The translations under genes and the position numbers were made by a program. From NCBI GenBank assembly GCA_021775475.1, contig JAJFHS010000063.1:1-51138 (forward strand): 51,138 nucleotides of DNA, given 5' to 3'. Origin of the DNA: Hyphomicrobiales bacterium. Its GTDB lineage: Bacteria; Pseudomonadota; Alphaproteobacteria; Rhizobiales; JAJFHR01. The notes under the pieces were generated by a model. That model searched no databases. It had not been told where the DNA came from and saw only the letters and a program-made list of their open reading frames with translations. Positions 27,053 to 36,614 of the stretch are shown piece after piece (within the stretch, counting starts at the first letter, position 1; every line of letters starts with the position of its first letter).

Positions 27053-29125
27053 TCAGTTGTCGATCACTTTAAGGGCAAATGCATAAGAAAAGGCAATTTC
27101 CTTTAAATGTTCAAAGCGCCCCGAGGCACCGCCATGACCTGCATCCATATTGGTTTTAAGCAGGAGAATATTATCATCCGTTTTCAGTGCGCGCAGTCTC
27201 GCCACCCATTTGGCCGGTTCCCAATAAGTAACGCGCGGGTCTGCCAGCCCGGCTGTGGCAAGCAGCGGCGGGTAATCCTGTGCGCTTACATTGTCATAAG
27301 GAGAGTAAGCGGCAATCTGAGCGTAAGCCTTTTTATCTGTTATGGGATTGCCCCATTCAGGCCATTCCGGTGGCGTCAGGGGCAGCGTGTCATCAAGAAT
27401 GGTGTTAAGCGCATCGACAAAGGGAACCTCGGCAATAATCGCGCCATATTGCTGGGGTGCCATATTGGCCACGGCACCGACCAGCAAACCGCCGGCACTA
27501 CCGCCCTGCGTCACAATTTTGCCAGCACTTGTATAGCCTTGCTCAATAAGGTGGCTGCCAGCGGCAATGAAATCTTTGAATGTATTGATCTTATGCTCGC
27601 GCCGCCCCAGCCGGTACCAGCGAAAACCTTTGTCTTTGCCACCGCGCACATGGGCGATGGCATATATAAAGCCGCGATCAACCAGACTTAATCGTGTCGT
27701 TGAAAATCCCGCTGGCATGGCGTGTCCGTAAGAGCCATAGCCGTACAGCAGCAGCGGTGCGCTACCATCAAGGGCTGTGGTCTTGCGATAGAGCAGGCTA
27801 ACAGGCACCTTTTCACCGTCTTCAGCTTCAGCGCAGATGCGTCTGGTGACATAATCCTCAGACGTATGACCGCTGGGAACTTCCTGGGTTTTGCGTAATT
27901 TCCGCTTGCCGCTGATCACATCATAATCAAAAACCTGCGCCGGTGTGGTCATTGAGCTGTAGGTGAAACGCAAGTTTGATGTTTGATATTCATAGCCCGC
28001 AGCCAGGCCAAGGGAATAGGCCTCTTCATCGAAGTCGACCGCATGTTCTTCATCGTCGCGGGTGTTTGAGATAACAATTTTCGGCAGACCGTCTTCCCGC
28101 TCCAGGCGCACGAAATGATCCTTGAAACACGCCAGTGACAGGATCAAACGCCCGGCCTTATGCGCCACCAGCTCGCGCCAGTTGCCTTTAGCTGGATCAG
28201 ACAGGGGAGCGGTCATGATTTTGAAATCTTCTGCCTCATCCGCATTGGTCAGGATCAAGAATCGTTCGTCCTGATCATCAATGTCATATTCGAGACCGGC
28301 AACCCGTGCCGCCACCAGTTTTGGCTCACTATCGGGGTGGCTCGCATCAATCAGGTGGATCTCGCTGGTTTCATGATCATGTGCTGAAATTATAATGTAA
28401 CGACCGCTTTGGGTCTCGCCAACACCGACAAAAAACCCCGGGTCTTTTTCCTCGTAAACCAGCTCGTCAGACGCAGCAGACGTGCCGATAACATGACGAA
28501 AAACCCGCGAGGGGCGATGGTTTTCATCAACACGGGTGTAAAACACAGTTTTATTGTCCTGCGCCCAGGTGATGCCTCCTGTGGTGTCTTCTATGGTCTC
28601 GTCAAGCAGTTCTCCGGTGTCTGTGTTGCTGAAGTATATGGTGTAAAATTCAGCTCCCTTGACGTCGGTGGAATAGGCCAGGAGTTGGTGGTCGGGGGAA
28701 TGTGCAATGCCGCCGAGTTGAAAGAAGCTGTTACCTTTGGCAAGTGTGTCACCGTCAACCAGCACTTTTTCTTCACCGCCATCGCGCAAACTGCGGCAAT
28801 AACGCGGGTGCTGGCCGCCTTCAACGTAACTGACGTAATAGGCAAAAAGTCCATCAAGAGAAGGCACGCTTGAATCATCCTGTTTGATGCGCCCCTTCAT
28901 TTCTTCAAACAAAGTCTCCTGTAATTCAGTTGTATCCGCCATCATATTTTTGCAGTAGGCATTTTCCTCATCGAGATAGGTCTTGATGTCGGCGGGCAGA
29001 ACATCAGGATCGCGCATAACCTCCTGCCAGTTATCCGCCCGCAACCAGGCGTAATCATCTTCACGGGTAATTCCGTGATTGGTCATCGTTGAAGGAATTC
29101 TGGCAGCTTTGGGTATTGAAAACAC
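27053..29125 (-). CDS. ptrB: oligopeptidase B (S9 family)
   Basis: A 690-residue serine peptidase that cleaves short peptides after Arg or Lys. The first 400 residues form a beta-propeller that limits access to the site. The C-terminal alpha/beta hydrolase domain has the nucleophile in GGSAGGLLVGA (about residue 535) and the His in TNMDAGHGGASGRFEH (about 655), the classic oligopeptidase B ending. YGYGSYGHAMPAGFS marks the oxyanion region. No signal peptide is seen. It starts with GTG at 29125, 5 bp after the msrB stop, with AAAGGA about 9 bases upstream, so it is co-transcribed with msrB. Confidence 0.93.
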   Translation of the reverse strand: MFSIPKAARIPSTMTNHGITREDDYAWLRADNWQEVMRDPDVLPADIKTYLDEENAYCKNMMADTTELQETLFEEMKGRIKQDDSSVPSLDGLFAYYVSYVEGGQHPRYCRSLRDGGEEKVLVDGDTLAKGNSFFQLGGIAHSPDHQLLAYSTDVKGAEFYTIYFSNTDTGELLDETIEDTTGGITWAQDNKTVFYTRVDENHRPSRVFRHVIGTSAASDELVYEEKDPGFFVGVGETQSGRYIIISAHDHETSEIHLIDASHPDSEPKLVAARVAGLEYDIDDQDERFLILTNADEAEDFKIMTAPLSDPAKGNWRELVAHKAGRLILSLACFKDHFVRLEREDGLPKIVISNTRDDEEHAVDFDEEAYSLGLAAGYEYQTSNLRFTYSSMTTPAQVFDYDVISGKRKLRKTQEVPSGHTSEDYVTRRICAEAEDGEKVPVSLLYRKTTALDGSAPLLLYGYGSYGHAMPAGFSTTRLSLVDRGFIYAIAHVRGGKDKGFRWYRLGRREHKINTFKDFIAAGSHLIEQGYTSAGKIVTQGGSAGGLLVGAVANMAPQQYGAIIAEVPFVDALNTILDDTLPLTPPEWPEWGNPITDKKAYAQIAAYSPYDNVSAQDYPPLLATAGLADPRVTYWEPAKWVARLRALKTDDNILLLKTNMDAGHGGASGRFEHLKEIAFSYAFALKVIDN

Positions 29126-29130
29126 TTAAC

Positions 29131-29547
29131 TCAATCCTTTGTAAATTTCATGGCATTGCCGTTCATGCAATATCTTAAGCCGGTTGGCTCAGGGCCATCG
29201 GGGAAAACATGGCCGAGATGAGCATCGCAGGCAGCACACCTGATTTCAGTGCGGCGGCTGAAAAATCCCCTGTCCTCATGTTCATCAACTGCTTCAGCCT
29301 CAACGGGGGCATAAAAGCTCGGCCAGCCGGTGCCAGAATCATATTTTGTTTCCGACCTGAACAAAGAGCTGTTACAGCCAACACAAAAATAGGTACCAGC
29401 GGCTTTCTCGTCCCAGTTGGCCCCAGTGAAAGGCCGCTCCGTGCCAGCGCGACGGGTGACATCATATTGCTCTGGCGTCAGTCGCTGACGCCACTCTGCA
29501 TCCGTCTTTTCAATTTTTTTGCGTGTGTGTCCTGGATCAACTGTCAT
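29131..29547 (-). CDS. msrB: peptide-methionine (R)-S-oxide reductase MsrB
   Basis: A 138-residue enzyme that repairs oxidised methionine (R-sulfoxide) in proteins. Two CxxC pairs (CVGC and CAAC) form the structural zinc site. The catalytic Cys is in [13 protein letters not shown] near the C-terminus, preceded by the GTGWPSF substrate motif. The length is normal for a single-domain cytoplasmic MsrB. The ATG at 29547 is preferred over a GTG one codon earlier, though both have AGGGA upstream. It is the first gene of the tight minus-strand run msrB-ptrB-gcdH-transglycosylase and is divergent from the DUF2336 gene across an AT-rich 282-bp gap. Confidence 0.95.
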   Translation of the reverse strand: MTVDPGHTRKKIEKTDAEWRQRLTPEQYDVTRRAGTERPFTGANWDEKAAGTYFCVGCNSSLFRSETKYDSGTGWPSFYAPVEAEAVDEHEDRGFFSRRTEIRCAACDAHLGHVFPDGPEPTGLRYCMNGNAMKFTKD

Positions 29548-29829
29548 CACTGAATTTCCCTAAACTAAATCCCCGGCCAAAATCAAAAGCATGATCTAGA
29601 GGTAATCGATGGCCTCGGTTAATTCAATAGCACCATGGCTGCCCGATAGCTCGAAATTTAATCAAATGCAGAACCAAATTAACTTAAATATAAAACAAGT
29701 TTGAAATCAATATAATTCAAATAATAATTGAATCAAACATAAGTATTATCGATTAATTTCATCAGAAATTGTAAAAATTAAAGTATAAATAAAATACAGA
29801 GGTAGATTTAACGGAAAACAAGGCTGAGT

Positions 29830-30915
29830 GTGGCAGAATTGAGCTCGACCAAAAACGATTCTATTGTTGAATGCGGTACGATAGATCCCTTGGATAAAGC
29901 ACCTCCCGGTGCCGCCCACACGCTCGGGCATCGCTCGTTAAAGCGATTGATTGACTTCCTGTTTCTGCCGTCAACTCACGTCATGCCAAACGAGCGCGTT
30001 TTTGCTGAAACCCTGCTCCTGCGTGACTGGGGCGCATTGTCGGAACCCGTATTGGAAAGGCTGGCTGAGAGATTGGCCAACACTGTGGAAACGGCACCAA
30101 GACTGGCATTAAAACTGGCGCGCTGCGGGCGTTTTAACATTTCAGGGCCGCTGTTGAAATTCGGCGACCTGCACGATATTGATCTCGTCGAAATTGCTCA
30201 TCGATGTGAACAACCAGAACAGTTAAACATCGCCAGCCGAAAAAATCTCTCGCCACTGGTGTCTGATCTTCTTGTTGATATCGGCACTGAAGACATTGTC
30301 AAAGCCGTGTTGATGAACACCGGTTCAAAAATTTCTACCAGAACCCTGAGTGATCTTATCGCCCGTGCCAGGGATAACATCACCCTGCAAAATGCCATTT
30401 TGTTTCGACCGGAGATTGCGGCTGCCGACGCGATGGAACTGTTCTGGCATGTTCCCGGTCAGATACGCGAATATATTCTGCTGACATATCTGTGCGATCA
30501 ACGCTCCCTTACCGGATTTCTGTATGAGGACGATGCCTGGCAGGAACACCAAAAAACACTGTGCCCGGCCGATATCAGCGATGAGCGTCTGACCGTTCTG
30601 ACCAAACTGCTGGTGAGTGACAAATATGACAGGGCAATTGAACAATTGGTCTCCAATGCCCGCCTGTCTCCTCAAACGGCTGCGCGCATATTAAATGATA
30701 AAGGTGGTGAAGCTTTTCTGGTAGCCGCCAAGGCGATCGGTGCAAGTCGTGCCGGTGTCAATGAAGCTTTGCTGCGCTTTGTAAATGCCAAACCCTGCAT
30801 CATCGGCAGCCGGGAAAGACTGGACCCGTTACGCAACCTTTTCGACAGATTATCCCGTGATCAGGCTTTGGTCGCGTTACAATACTGGGGCTGCAAGGTG
30901 GACGACAGTTCCTAA
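29830..30915 (+). CDS. DUF2336 domain protein
   Basis: A 361-residue, probably cytoplasmic, all-helical protein. The pattern of short helical repeats (LKRLIDFLFLPS, FAETLLLRDWGALSEPVLERLAERL, DLHDIDLVEIAHR) matches DUF2336, a HEAT-like repeat family common in alphaproteobacteria and near two-component genes in some species. Its function is not established. It starts with GTG at 29830 with AAGG about 6 bases upstream. The 3' end overlaps the convergent Mrp D3 gene by 4 bp, each stop codon lying within the other gene's end. Confidence 0.8.
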   Translation: MAELSSTKNDSIVECGTIDPLDKAPPGAAHTLGHRSLKRLIDFLFLPSTHVMPNERVFAETLLLRDWGALSEPVLERLAERLANTVETAPRLALKLARCGRFNISGPLLKFGDLHDIDLVEIAHRCEQPEQLNIASRKNLSPLVSDLLVDIGTEDIVKAVLMNTGSKISTRTLSDLIARARDNITLQNAILFRPEIAAADAMELFWHVPGQIREYILLTYLCDQRSLTGFLYEDDAWQEHQKTLCPADISDERLTVLTKLLVSDKYDRAIEQLVSNARLSPQTAARILNDKGGEAFLVAAKAIGASRAGVNEALLRFVNAKPCIIGSRERLDPLRNLFDRLSRDQALVALQYWGCKVDDSS

Positions 30916-32633
30916 AAGCCGACAAGCAGGTTTTCCATCTGCCCTGAGAAATAGAACAACAGATAGAGCGCGAGCATAACAGTTGTCCAAAGAGCAGCAC
31001 TGCCGGTTGCCCAGGTTCTGGCGAATATGCCATGCGGTCCATGATGGCGGTAAATCTGGTTGAATGTACGCTCAAGCCACCGTTGTACGCGTGCCAGCGA
31101 ACCGATGCGGAAGTGAGCACCGAGCGAAACAAGCCACACAGCCACCGCCGGTAAAGCTTTTCGGTAAATCCATTCCACGTCGATGTTGATGCCTGGCAAC
31201 TCTGGTGGGTACAGGCCTTTTTTCTGCAACCATACGAAGGCAAGCGCCGAGAACAGCAGAATCTGCATCTGGGTCAGCACGTGTGCTGCCGTATAGGGTT
31301 GATAGTCGACCGGCATCGGCAGTAGATCGTATAAAAACCAGGGGTAAACGCCGGTAAAAATTGAAAGTGTCGCTGCTATTCCCATGGCGATGAGCATATT
31401 GAGCGGCGCTTCCTTGGTTCTGATGCCACTGTCATGAGCGAAGAAGGCAAAGAATGGAATTTTGATGCCAGCATGATGAAAAACACCGGCTGATGCAAAC
31501 AATAATGCCAGCCAGACGATGGGGTATCCTTCCTCCAAAGCTGCCGACATCACCATCGATTTTGACACAAAACCGGAAAACAGCGGAAATGCTGAAATCG
31601 AAGCTGCGCCGACAATACAGAACGTTGTCGTCCACGGCATCGATTTGTACAGCCCGCCAAGGTCGGACCCGTTGATCTTGCCGGTGCGGTATAAAACCGC
31701 TCCCATCGACATGAACAAAAGCCCTTTAAAAATGACATCGTTGAAGGCATGTGAAATGGCACCGTTAATGGCCAATGCCGTACCAATGCCGATGCCAACC
31801 ACCATGAAGCCCACCTGGTTGATCAGGGAATAAGCCAGTACACGGCGCAGATCATTCTCTATCACTGCAAAGAAGATTGGGAACATGGCCATGGTTGCGC
31901 CGATATAGACCAGCAGTTCAGTGCCCGGAAAAGCGCGTGCCAGAGCATAGACCGCAACCTTGGTGGTAAAGGCGCTCAAAAACACCGTGCCGGTGGGGCT
32001 GGCTTCGGGATAGGCGTCAGTGAGCCAGTTGTGCAAAAACGGGAAGCAACACTTGATACCGATGGCAAGGAAGATCAGCCACGAGGCCAGACCATCTAGA
32101 CCGATATAGCCAAATTCAATTGAACCGGTCTGGTACGTCCAGATCAACACACCGGCCAGCAAAATAACGCCGGAGGTTACCTGAATGATGAGGTAACGCA
32201 TGGCGGCTCGCAAAGATTTTTCGGTACGCCTGGCCAGGATCACGAAGGCCGAGCTTACCGCCAGCACTTCCCAGAAAATGAACAACGTGATCATATCACC
32301 GGCAAAGACAGCGCCAAGCGCACTGCCAGCATAGATCAGACCGGAGGTGCTCTCCAGTTTATCATCCGTATGCAGGGCGAAGATAATGCCGAGAAGTGTT
32401 GCTATGTGAAACAGCAGGCCAAACAGGAAGCTGAGTTTGTCCACCCGCACCAGCGTTAACGTGTAGTCGAACAGTTGTATTTGAAACTGAAGACCATCAG
32501 CGAGTTGCATTAAGTTGAGTGCACCCAACACCGGAACGGCAAGAAGAACAGCCGAGCGCGTCCGTCCCTGTGTTACGGTAACCAGTGCGGCACCTATAAA
32601 GAAAATCAGAAAAGGAGGAAAACTAGTTATCAT
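30912..32633 (-). CDS. Mrp-type antiporter MrpD-like subunit, third copy
   Basis: A 573-residue polytopic protein with about 14-16 helices in the ND2/ND4/ND5-MrpD family, the last gene of the Mrp-like operon. The proton path residues are present: Glu in IFWEVLAVSSAFV (TM5), Lys in AIGIKCCFPFLHNWL (TM7) and Lys in SAFTTKVAVYALA (TM8). It is longer than the other two D-like subunits by a C-terminal amphipathic stretch and extra helix (about 490-573), so it may replace the N-terminal half of MrpA. The start overlaps the small 83-residue membrane gene by 11 bp. It should pump or exchange H+ and Na+ as part of the complex. Confidence 0.85.
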   Translation of the reverse strand: MITSFPPFLIFFIGAALVTVTQGRTRSAVLLAVPVLGALNLMQLADGLQFQIQLFDYTLTLVRVDKLSFLFGLLFHIATLLGIIFALHTDDKLESTSGLIYAGSALGAVFAGDMITLFIFWEVLAVSSAFVILARRTEKSLRAAMRYLIIQVTSGVILLAGVLIWTYQTGSIEFGYIGLDGLASWLIFLAIGIKCCFPFLHNWLTDAYPEASPTGTVFLSAFTTKVAVYALARAFPGTELLVYIGATMAMFPIFFAVIENDLRRVLAYSLINQVGFMVVGIGIGTALAINGAISHAFNDVIFKGLLFMSMGAVLYRTGKINGSDLGGLYKSMPWTTTFCIVGAASISAFPLFSGFVSKSMVMSAALEEGYPIVWLALLFASAGVFHHAGIKIPFFAFFAHDSGIRTKEAPLNMLIAMGIAATLSIFTGVYPWFLYDLLPMPVDYQPYTAAHVLTQMQILLFSALAFVWLQKKGLYPPELPGINIDVEWIYRKALPAVAVWLVSLGAHFRIGSLARVQRWLERTFNQIYRHHGPHGIFARTWATGSAALWTTVMLALYLLFYFSGQMENLLVGF

Positions 32634-32874
32634 AATAGTCTTCCTTGCGCATGATCACCTTGCGCATCTGCGTTGCCGCCAGAACCAGAACGGTACAGGC
32701 AGCAAAACCGTAGATACCGTAAAACCCGAATATGGCCTCCCACGGATGATCGACATACCGTTTGATGAAAAATTCGGCAAAAATCGACAGGGCGCAGATA
32801 AAGTAAAACACATACAACACCCGTTGCACGTTGCGCGGATCATCGAGAAAATATTTTTTTTCGTGGTTTTCCAT
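32623..32874 (-). CDS. small two-helix membrane protein inside the Mrp operon
   Basis: An 83-residue protein with a charged N-terminus (MENHEKKYFLDDPRNVQ), two hydrophobic helices (about 20-37 and 46-68) and a charged end. I do not recognise the family. The gene sits between two MrpD-like genes, 11 bp after one and overlapping the next by 11 bp, and its ATG has AGGA about 9 bases upstream, so it is almost certainly translated with the complex. It could be an accessory or assembly subunit. It shows no resemblance to MrpE, F or G. Confidence 0.75.
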   Translation of the reverse strand: MENHEKKYFLDDPRNVQRVLYVFYFICALSIFAEFFIKRYVDHPWEAIFGFYGIYGFAACTVLVLAATQMRKVIMRKEDYYDN

Positions 32875-32885
32875 TGCTTCAAATC

Positions 32886-34349
32886 CTATCGGGTCTTGAT
32901 GAGCTGAAGCAGCTCGAAAATTGTGCCGGGGAAGAAAAACAAGAGCACTGTGCCGGTGGCCGTCAGGGCTATTGCAATCAGGCAGGCCAGCGGTGCTTCC
33001 TTGATTTTTCCAGTTTCAACGCCAGCGGCCGGTTTGCCGAAAAACCCATTAAAAGTTATCGGCATAAGATAGGCGATATTGAGCAATGACGAGATCATCA
33101 AAATTGCCACAACAAACAACTGGTCTGCTTCCAGAGCGCCGAGTGCCAGATACCATTTGCTCCACGCACCCCCCATGGGCGGCAGACCGATGATACTGAG
33201 TGAGCCGATGAAAAAAGCAGCAAATGTATACGGCATAACCCGGCCAAGCCCGCCAAGTTCACTGACTTTGGTTTTGTGGGCAGCGGTGTATATGGCACCG
33301 GCGCACATGAACAATGTGATTTTACCCACCGCGTGCATGGCAATCTGCAAGCCGCCGCCAATCATACCCAGTCGTGTTGCCAGCATGGCACCAACAACAA
33401 TATAGGCCAACTGGCTGATGGTGGAATAGGCCAGTCGTGCCTTGAGATTATCTTTGGTCATGGCAATTAAAGATGCCAGCAACACGGTGCCCGCACTGAC
33501 ATACAACAACCAGTCACTGGCCCCGGTTGAACTGAGCAGGTCTATACCGAAGATGTAGACGGTGATTTTGAGAACCGAAAATACCCCGGCTTTAACCACG
33601 GCTACTGCATGAAGAAATGCGCTGACCGGTGTCGGTGCGACCATGGCTGCGGGCAACCAGAAATGCACCGGCATGGTGGCAGCCTTGCCAATGCCAAAAA
33701 CATAAAGACCCATCAGGATGCCGACAGTGAGCCCGTCAGCCTTGCCCGCCAGAATGCCACCCGGTGTGAAGCTCAAGGTTCCGGCAAGAGTGTATGTCCA
33801 GATGATTGCGGGTAAAAACAACACCATTGATGTCGCCATCAACAAGATGAGATAGAGCCGCCCGGCCTTCATGGCATCAACACTGGCTTTGTGCGTGACC
33901 AGAGGATAGGTCGACAGGGTCAGGACTTCATAGCACAGGAACAAGGTGAACAGATTTTCCGAAAAAGCCACACCGATGGTGCTGGAGATGGCAACGGCAA
34001 AACTCATGTAAAACGGTGTTTGCCGCGGCTCATTATTACCGCGCATATAACCGATTGAGTAGATTGAATTGACAATCCACAGGCCTGAAGCAATGAGAGC
34101 GAACAACATCCCCAAAGGCTCAACCTTGAAGGATAAAGCCAGACCCGGCACCACATCAAGAACTTGAAGTTCAGGCTGCTCACCGGCAAGAACAAGGCTG
34201 AGCAGGGAAATAACCATATAGAGAAGACCACCACCGGTGGCCAGGGTGATGAATTCGCGTAAATCGGGGATCTTGCCGAACACCCATATCAGGGCAGCGC
34301 CTGCCAGAGGCAATACCAGAGCGTAAGCTATCAAAGTATCTGGTGTCAT
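32886..34349 (-). CDS. mnhD: Mrp-type antiporter MrpD-like subunit, second copy
   Basis: A 487-residue membrane protein with about 14 helices, homologous to MrpD and complex I antiporter subunits. Key residues: Glu in CYEVLTLSTYPLV (TM5), Lys in GIGKAATMPVHFWLP (TM7) and Lys in HAVAVVKAGVFSVL (TM8), followed by RLAYSTISQLAYIVVG. All are kept, so the subunit should carry a working proton path. The ATG overlaps the preceding D-like gene's stop (ATGA, 34346-34349). The length and loop pattern resemble MrpD more than MrpA. Confidence 0.88.
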   Translation of the reverse strand: MTPDTLIAYALVLPLAGAALIWVFGKIPDLREFITLATGGGLLYMVISLLSLVLAGEQPELQVLDVVPGLALSFKVEPLGMLFALIASGLWIVNSIYSIGYMRGNNEPRQTPFYMSFAVAISSTIGVAFSENLFTLFLCYEVLTLSTYPLVTHKASVDAMKAGRLYLILLMATSMVLFLPAIIWTYTLAGTLSFTPGGILAGKADGLTVGILMGLYVFGIGKAATMPVHFWLPAAMVAPTPVSAFLHAVAVVKAGVFSVLKITVYIFGIDLLSSTGASDWLLYVSAGTVLLASLIAMTKDNLKARLAYSTISQLAYIVVGAMLATRLGMIGGGLQIAMHAVGKITLFMCAGAIYTAAHKTKVSELGGLGRVMPYTFAAFFIGSLSIIGLPPMGGAWSKWYLALGALEADQLFVVAILMISSLLNIAYLMPITFNGFFGKPAAGVETGKIKEAPLACLIAIALTATGTVLLFFFPGTIFELLQLIKTR

Positions 34350-35836
34350 TTGGCCAGCCCCAATAATGTTTCAACAGCCTGAGCGGCAATGCCGACGGAT
34401 TGGGATGTTTCTATGCCAAAGTAAATTGTTGCAGCCGCCATCGCGGCCGCGGGAAGCAGCAGTGAAAGAGGGGCTTCCTTGACGCCGTCAAGGTTTGGTC
34501 CGGGGTCACGAAACCACACAACTTCCACAATCCGGCCGACATAAATCAGCGCCAGTAAAGATGACAGAACCAGCAGGAACACCAGCCAGATATAGCCCGC
34601 ATCTATGGCGCCTACCGCCAGATACCATTTGGAAATAAACCCGGCTGTTCCCGGTACACCGATAAGACCCAGTCCGCCAATAAGCAGGCAGCCCATGGTG
34701 ACCGGCATTTTTTTGCCCAGCCCGGAAAAATCATCAATTTCAGCAGAGCCAATACGATATACCACAGCGCCAACGGCCAGAAACAAGGCACCTTTAATAA
34801 TGGCGTGATTAAAAATATGCACCAATGACCCGGTGAGACCGGCCTGATTGGCTAGAGCAATACCCAAAGTGATGTAGCCGATTTGCGCCACCGAAGAATA
34901 CGCAAACAGGCGTTTAACATCATGCTGGAAAATCGCCACAGTGGAGGCACCCAACATGGCCGCCAGTGACAGGATAATGAGAATATCCGTCAGCGCCAGT
35001 TTGTCAGTAACAATCTCAATGCCGAAGATTGAGAATAAAAACCGGATTAAAAGATAAAGTGCCACTTTGGTGGCCGTGGAAGCCAGGAACGCACTGACTG
35101 TTGAAGGTGCATAGGCGTAGGCATTGGGCAACCAGACATGCAGTGGAAACAGTGCAAATTTCAAGCTGATGCCAACCACAATGAAGGCTGCGGCGGCCAG
35201 TATTGAGCGCGTCTGTTCAATTTCCGGGATGCGTGCAGCAAGATCGGCAAAGTTCAGTGTGCCGGTGAGCGTATAGATAATGCCGACGCCGATGATATAG
35301 AACGTCGCCCCGATTGAGCCTAAAATAAGATACTGGTAGGCGGCCAGCAGAGCGCGGCGATCACGCCCCATGGCAATCAGAACGTAGGTTGACAGAGAGG
35401 AAGTCTCGAGGAAGACAAAGGCGTTAAAGGCATCGCCCGTGATGGTAATGCCCAGCAGTCCGGTCAGACACAGCAAAAACATTGCATAAAACCACGAACG
35501 GTCTTCCGGTTTGATTTCGGATGCAACACTGAGGCGTGCGTATGGCAGCACCACAGCGCCGATGCTCGACACCAGCACCAGAATAAAGGCATTGAAAACG
35601 TCAACCTTATATTCGATGCCAAACGGCGGTGCCCACCCGCCCATGGAGTAAGAAATAGGCCCACTGTCAAGCACACTGACAAGGAGATAGATGGAAATAA
35701 CCGGCATGATCAGACAAATGAGCATGGTCAGGAACCAGGCCGCCGAGCCGCGTCTAAGCAGGGCGCATACAAGGGCGCCAAGCAGAGGTATCACCACCTG
35801 CAAAGCAGGCAGATTGGAGATAATCTCAGGATTCAT
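34346..35836 (-). CDS. mnhD: Mrp-type antiporter MrpD-like subunit, first copy
   Basis: A 496-residue MrpD/ND4-like membrane subunit with about 14 helices. The TM5 Glu is in VFLETSSLSTYVLIAM, the TM7 Lys in GISLKFALFPLHVWLP and the TM8 Lys in LASTATKVALYLL; RLFAYSSVAQIGYITLG is the next conserved helix. It directly follows the MrpC gene with an ATGA overlap, the usual MrpC-MrpD order, so this copy is the most likely true MrpD. It should work in Na+/H+ exchange across the inner membrane. Confidence 0.9.
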   Translation of the reverse strand: MNPEIISNLPALQVVIPLLGALVCALLRRGSAAWFLTMLICLIMPVISIYLLVSVLDSGPISYSMGGWAPPFGIEYKVDVFNAFILVLVSSIGAVVLPYARLSVASEIKPEDRSWFYAMFLLCLTGLLGITITGDAFNAFVFLETSSLSTYVLIAMGRDRRALLAAYQYLILGSIGATFYIIGVGIIYTLTGTLNFADLAARIPEIEQTRSILAAAAFIVVGISLKFALFPLHVWLPNAYAYAPSTVSAFLASTATKVALYLLIRFLFSIFGIEIVTDKLALTDILIILSLAAMLGASTVAIFQHDVKRLFAYSSVAQIGYITLGIALANQAGLTGSLVHIFNHAIIKGALFLAVGAVVYRIGSAEIDDFSGLGKKMPVTMGCLLIGGLGLIGVPGTAGFISKWYLAVGAIDAGYIWLVFLLVLSSLLALIYVGRIVEVVWFRDPGPNLDGVKEAPLSLLLPAAAMAAATIYFGIETSQSVGIAAQAVETLLGLAK

Positions 35837-36198
35837 TGATCATCACCCTTGGCGAAAATTTCATCTTCCTCGATTGTTCCAAATTCTTCATTGATGCGAA
35901 CCGTCAGTGCCAGACCTAATGACAGAGTGGCAACGCCGACAACAATGGCGGTGAGCATTAAAACATGGGGCAGGGGGTTGGAGTAGACGGTGAAGCCTTC
36001 CGCGATAATCGGTGGTGTGCCGCCAAGGATTTTCCCTGGCGAGAGATATAACAGGTAGACGGAAGTCTGAAACAACGAAAGGCCGACAAGTTTCTTGACC
36101 ATATTCCCGCGGGCGACTACGATATACAGCCCTGAAACCATCAGGAATATGGTGACCCAGTTATTGTAATTTGCAATAATCTCTTTGGAAAACTCCAT
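35833..36198 (-). CDS. mnhC: Mrp-type antiporter subunit C (NuoK-like)
   Basis: A 121-residue protein with three helices, homologous to MrpC and to NuoK of complex I. YNNWVTIFLMVSGLYIVVAR is helix 1, NMVKKLVGLSLFQTSVYLLYL carries the NuoK-like signature, and the last helix is PHVLMLTAIVVGVATLSLGLAL, with an acidic tail. It is embedded between MrpB (1-bp overlap) and MrpD (4-bp overlap). It should form part of the ion path between the D-like subunits. Confidence 0.9.
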   Translation of the reverse strand: MEFSKEIIANYNNWVTIFLMVSGLYIVVARGNMVKKLVGLSLFQTSVYLLYLSPGKILGGTPPIIAEGFTVYSNPLPHVLMLTAIVVGVATLSLGLALTVRINEEFGTIEEDEIFAKGDDQ

Positions 36199-36614
36199 CA
36201 GCGCCCCCGTCCGGCAAATACATAAAATATGCTGACAAAAGTTCCGGCAACAGTAATGAGCACGCCACTTTCAACCAGCAATATTCCAAGAGCCTGTGCG
36301 TGGGGTGCATCTTCTGTAAGGACGGAATAATTGAGGAACTGACCGCCGTTGAACATGGCATAAACGCCCACGCCCGTATAAATCAGAACACCCACCGGTA
36401 TCATCATTTGAGCCAGGCCCGGGGGCACCGCATTTTGGGCTGCGGGTAATCCATATGTAATGGAATACAAAAACACCATTGCCGCAACCATGGCGCCAGC
36501 CTGAAAACCGCCACCGGGACCAAAATCACCATGAAACTGCACATAAAACGCAAACATCAAAATGAAAGGCAGCAACAGTTTAGTTGTTACCCTCAAGATA
36601 AGATCAAGCTTCAT
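36198..36614 (-). CDS. mnhB: Mrp-type antiporter subunit B (MnhB)
   Basis: A 138-residue membrane protein with four helices. The conserved HGDFGPGGGFQAGAMVAAMVF segment near residue 29 is the MnhB family hallmark (HGHxxPGGGFxGG in others). It begins inside the DUF4040 gene (11-bp overlap) and ends 1 bp into MrpC, so it is translated as part of the same set. Confidence 0.92.
   Translation of the reverse strand: MKLDLILRVTTKLLLPFILMFAFYVQFHGDFGPGGGFQAGAMVAAMVFLYSITYGLPAAQNAVPPGLAQMMIPVGVLIYTGVGVYAMFNGGQFLNYSVLTEDAPHAQALGILLVESGVLITVAGTFVSIFYVFAGRGR

Noticed and set aside
27107..27691. Plus-strand open frame of 194 codons opposite ptrB
   Set aside because: It is antisense to the conserved catalytic domain of oligopeptidase B and shows no protein family features.
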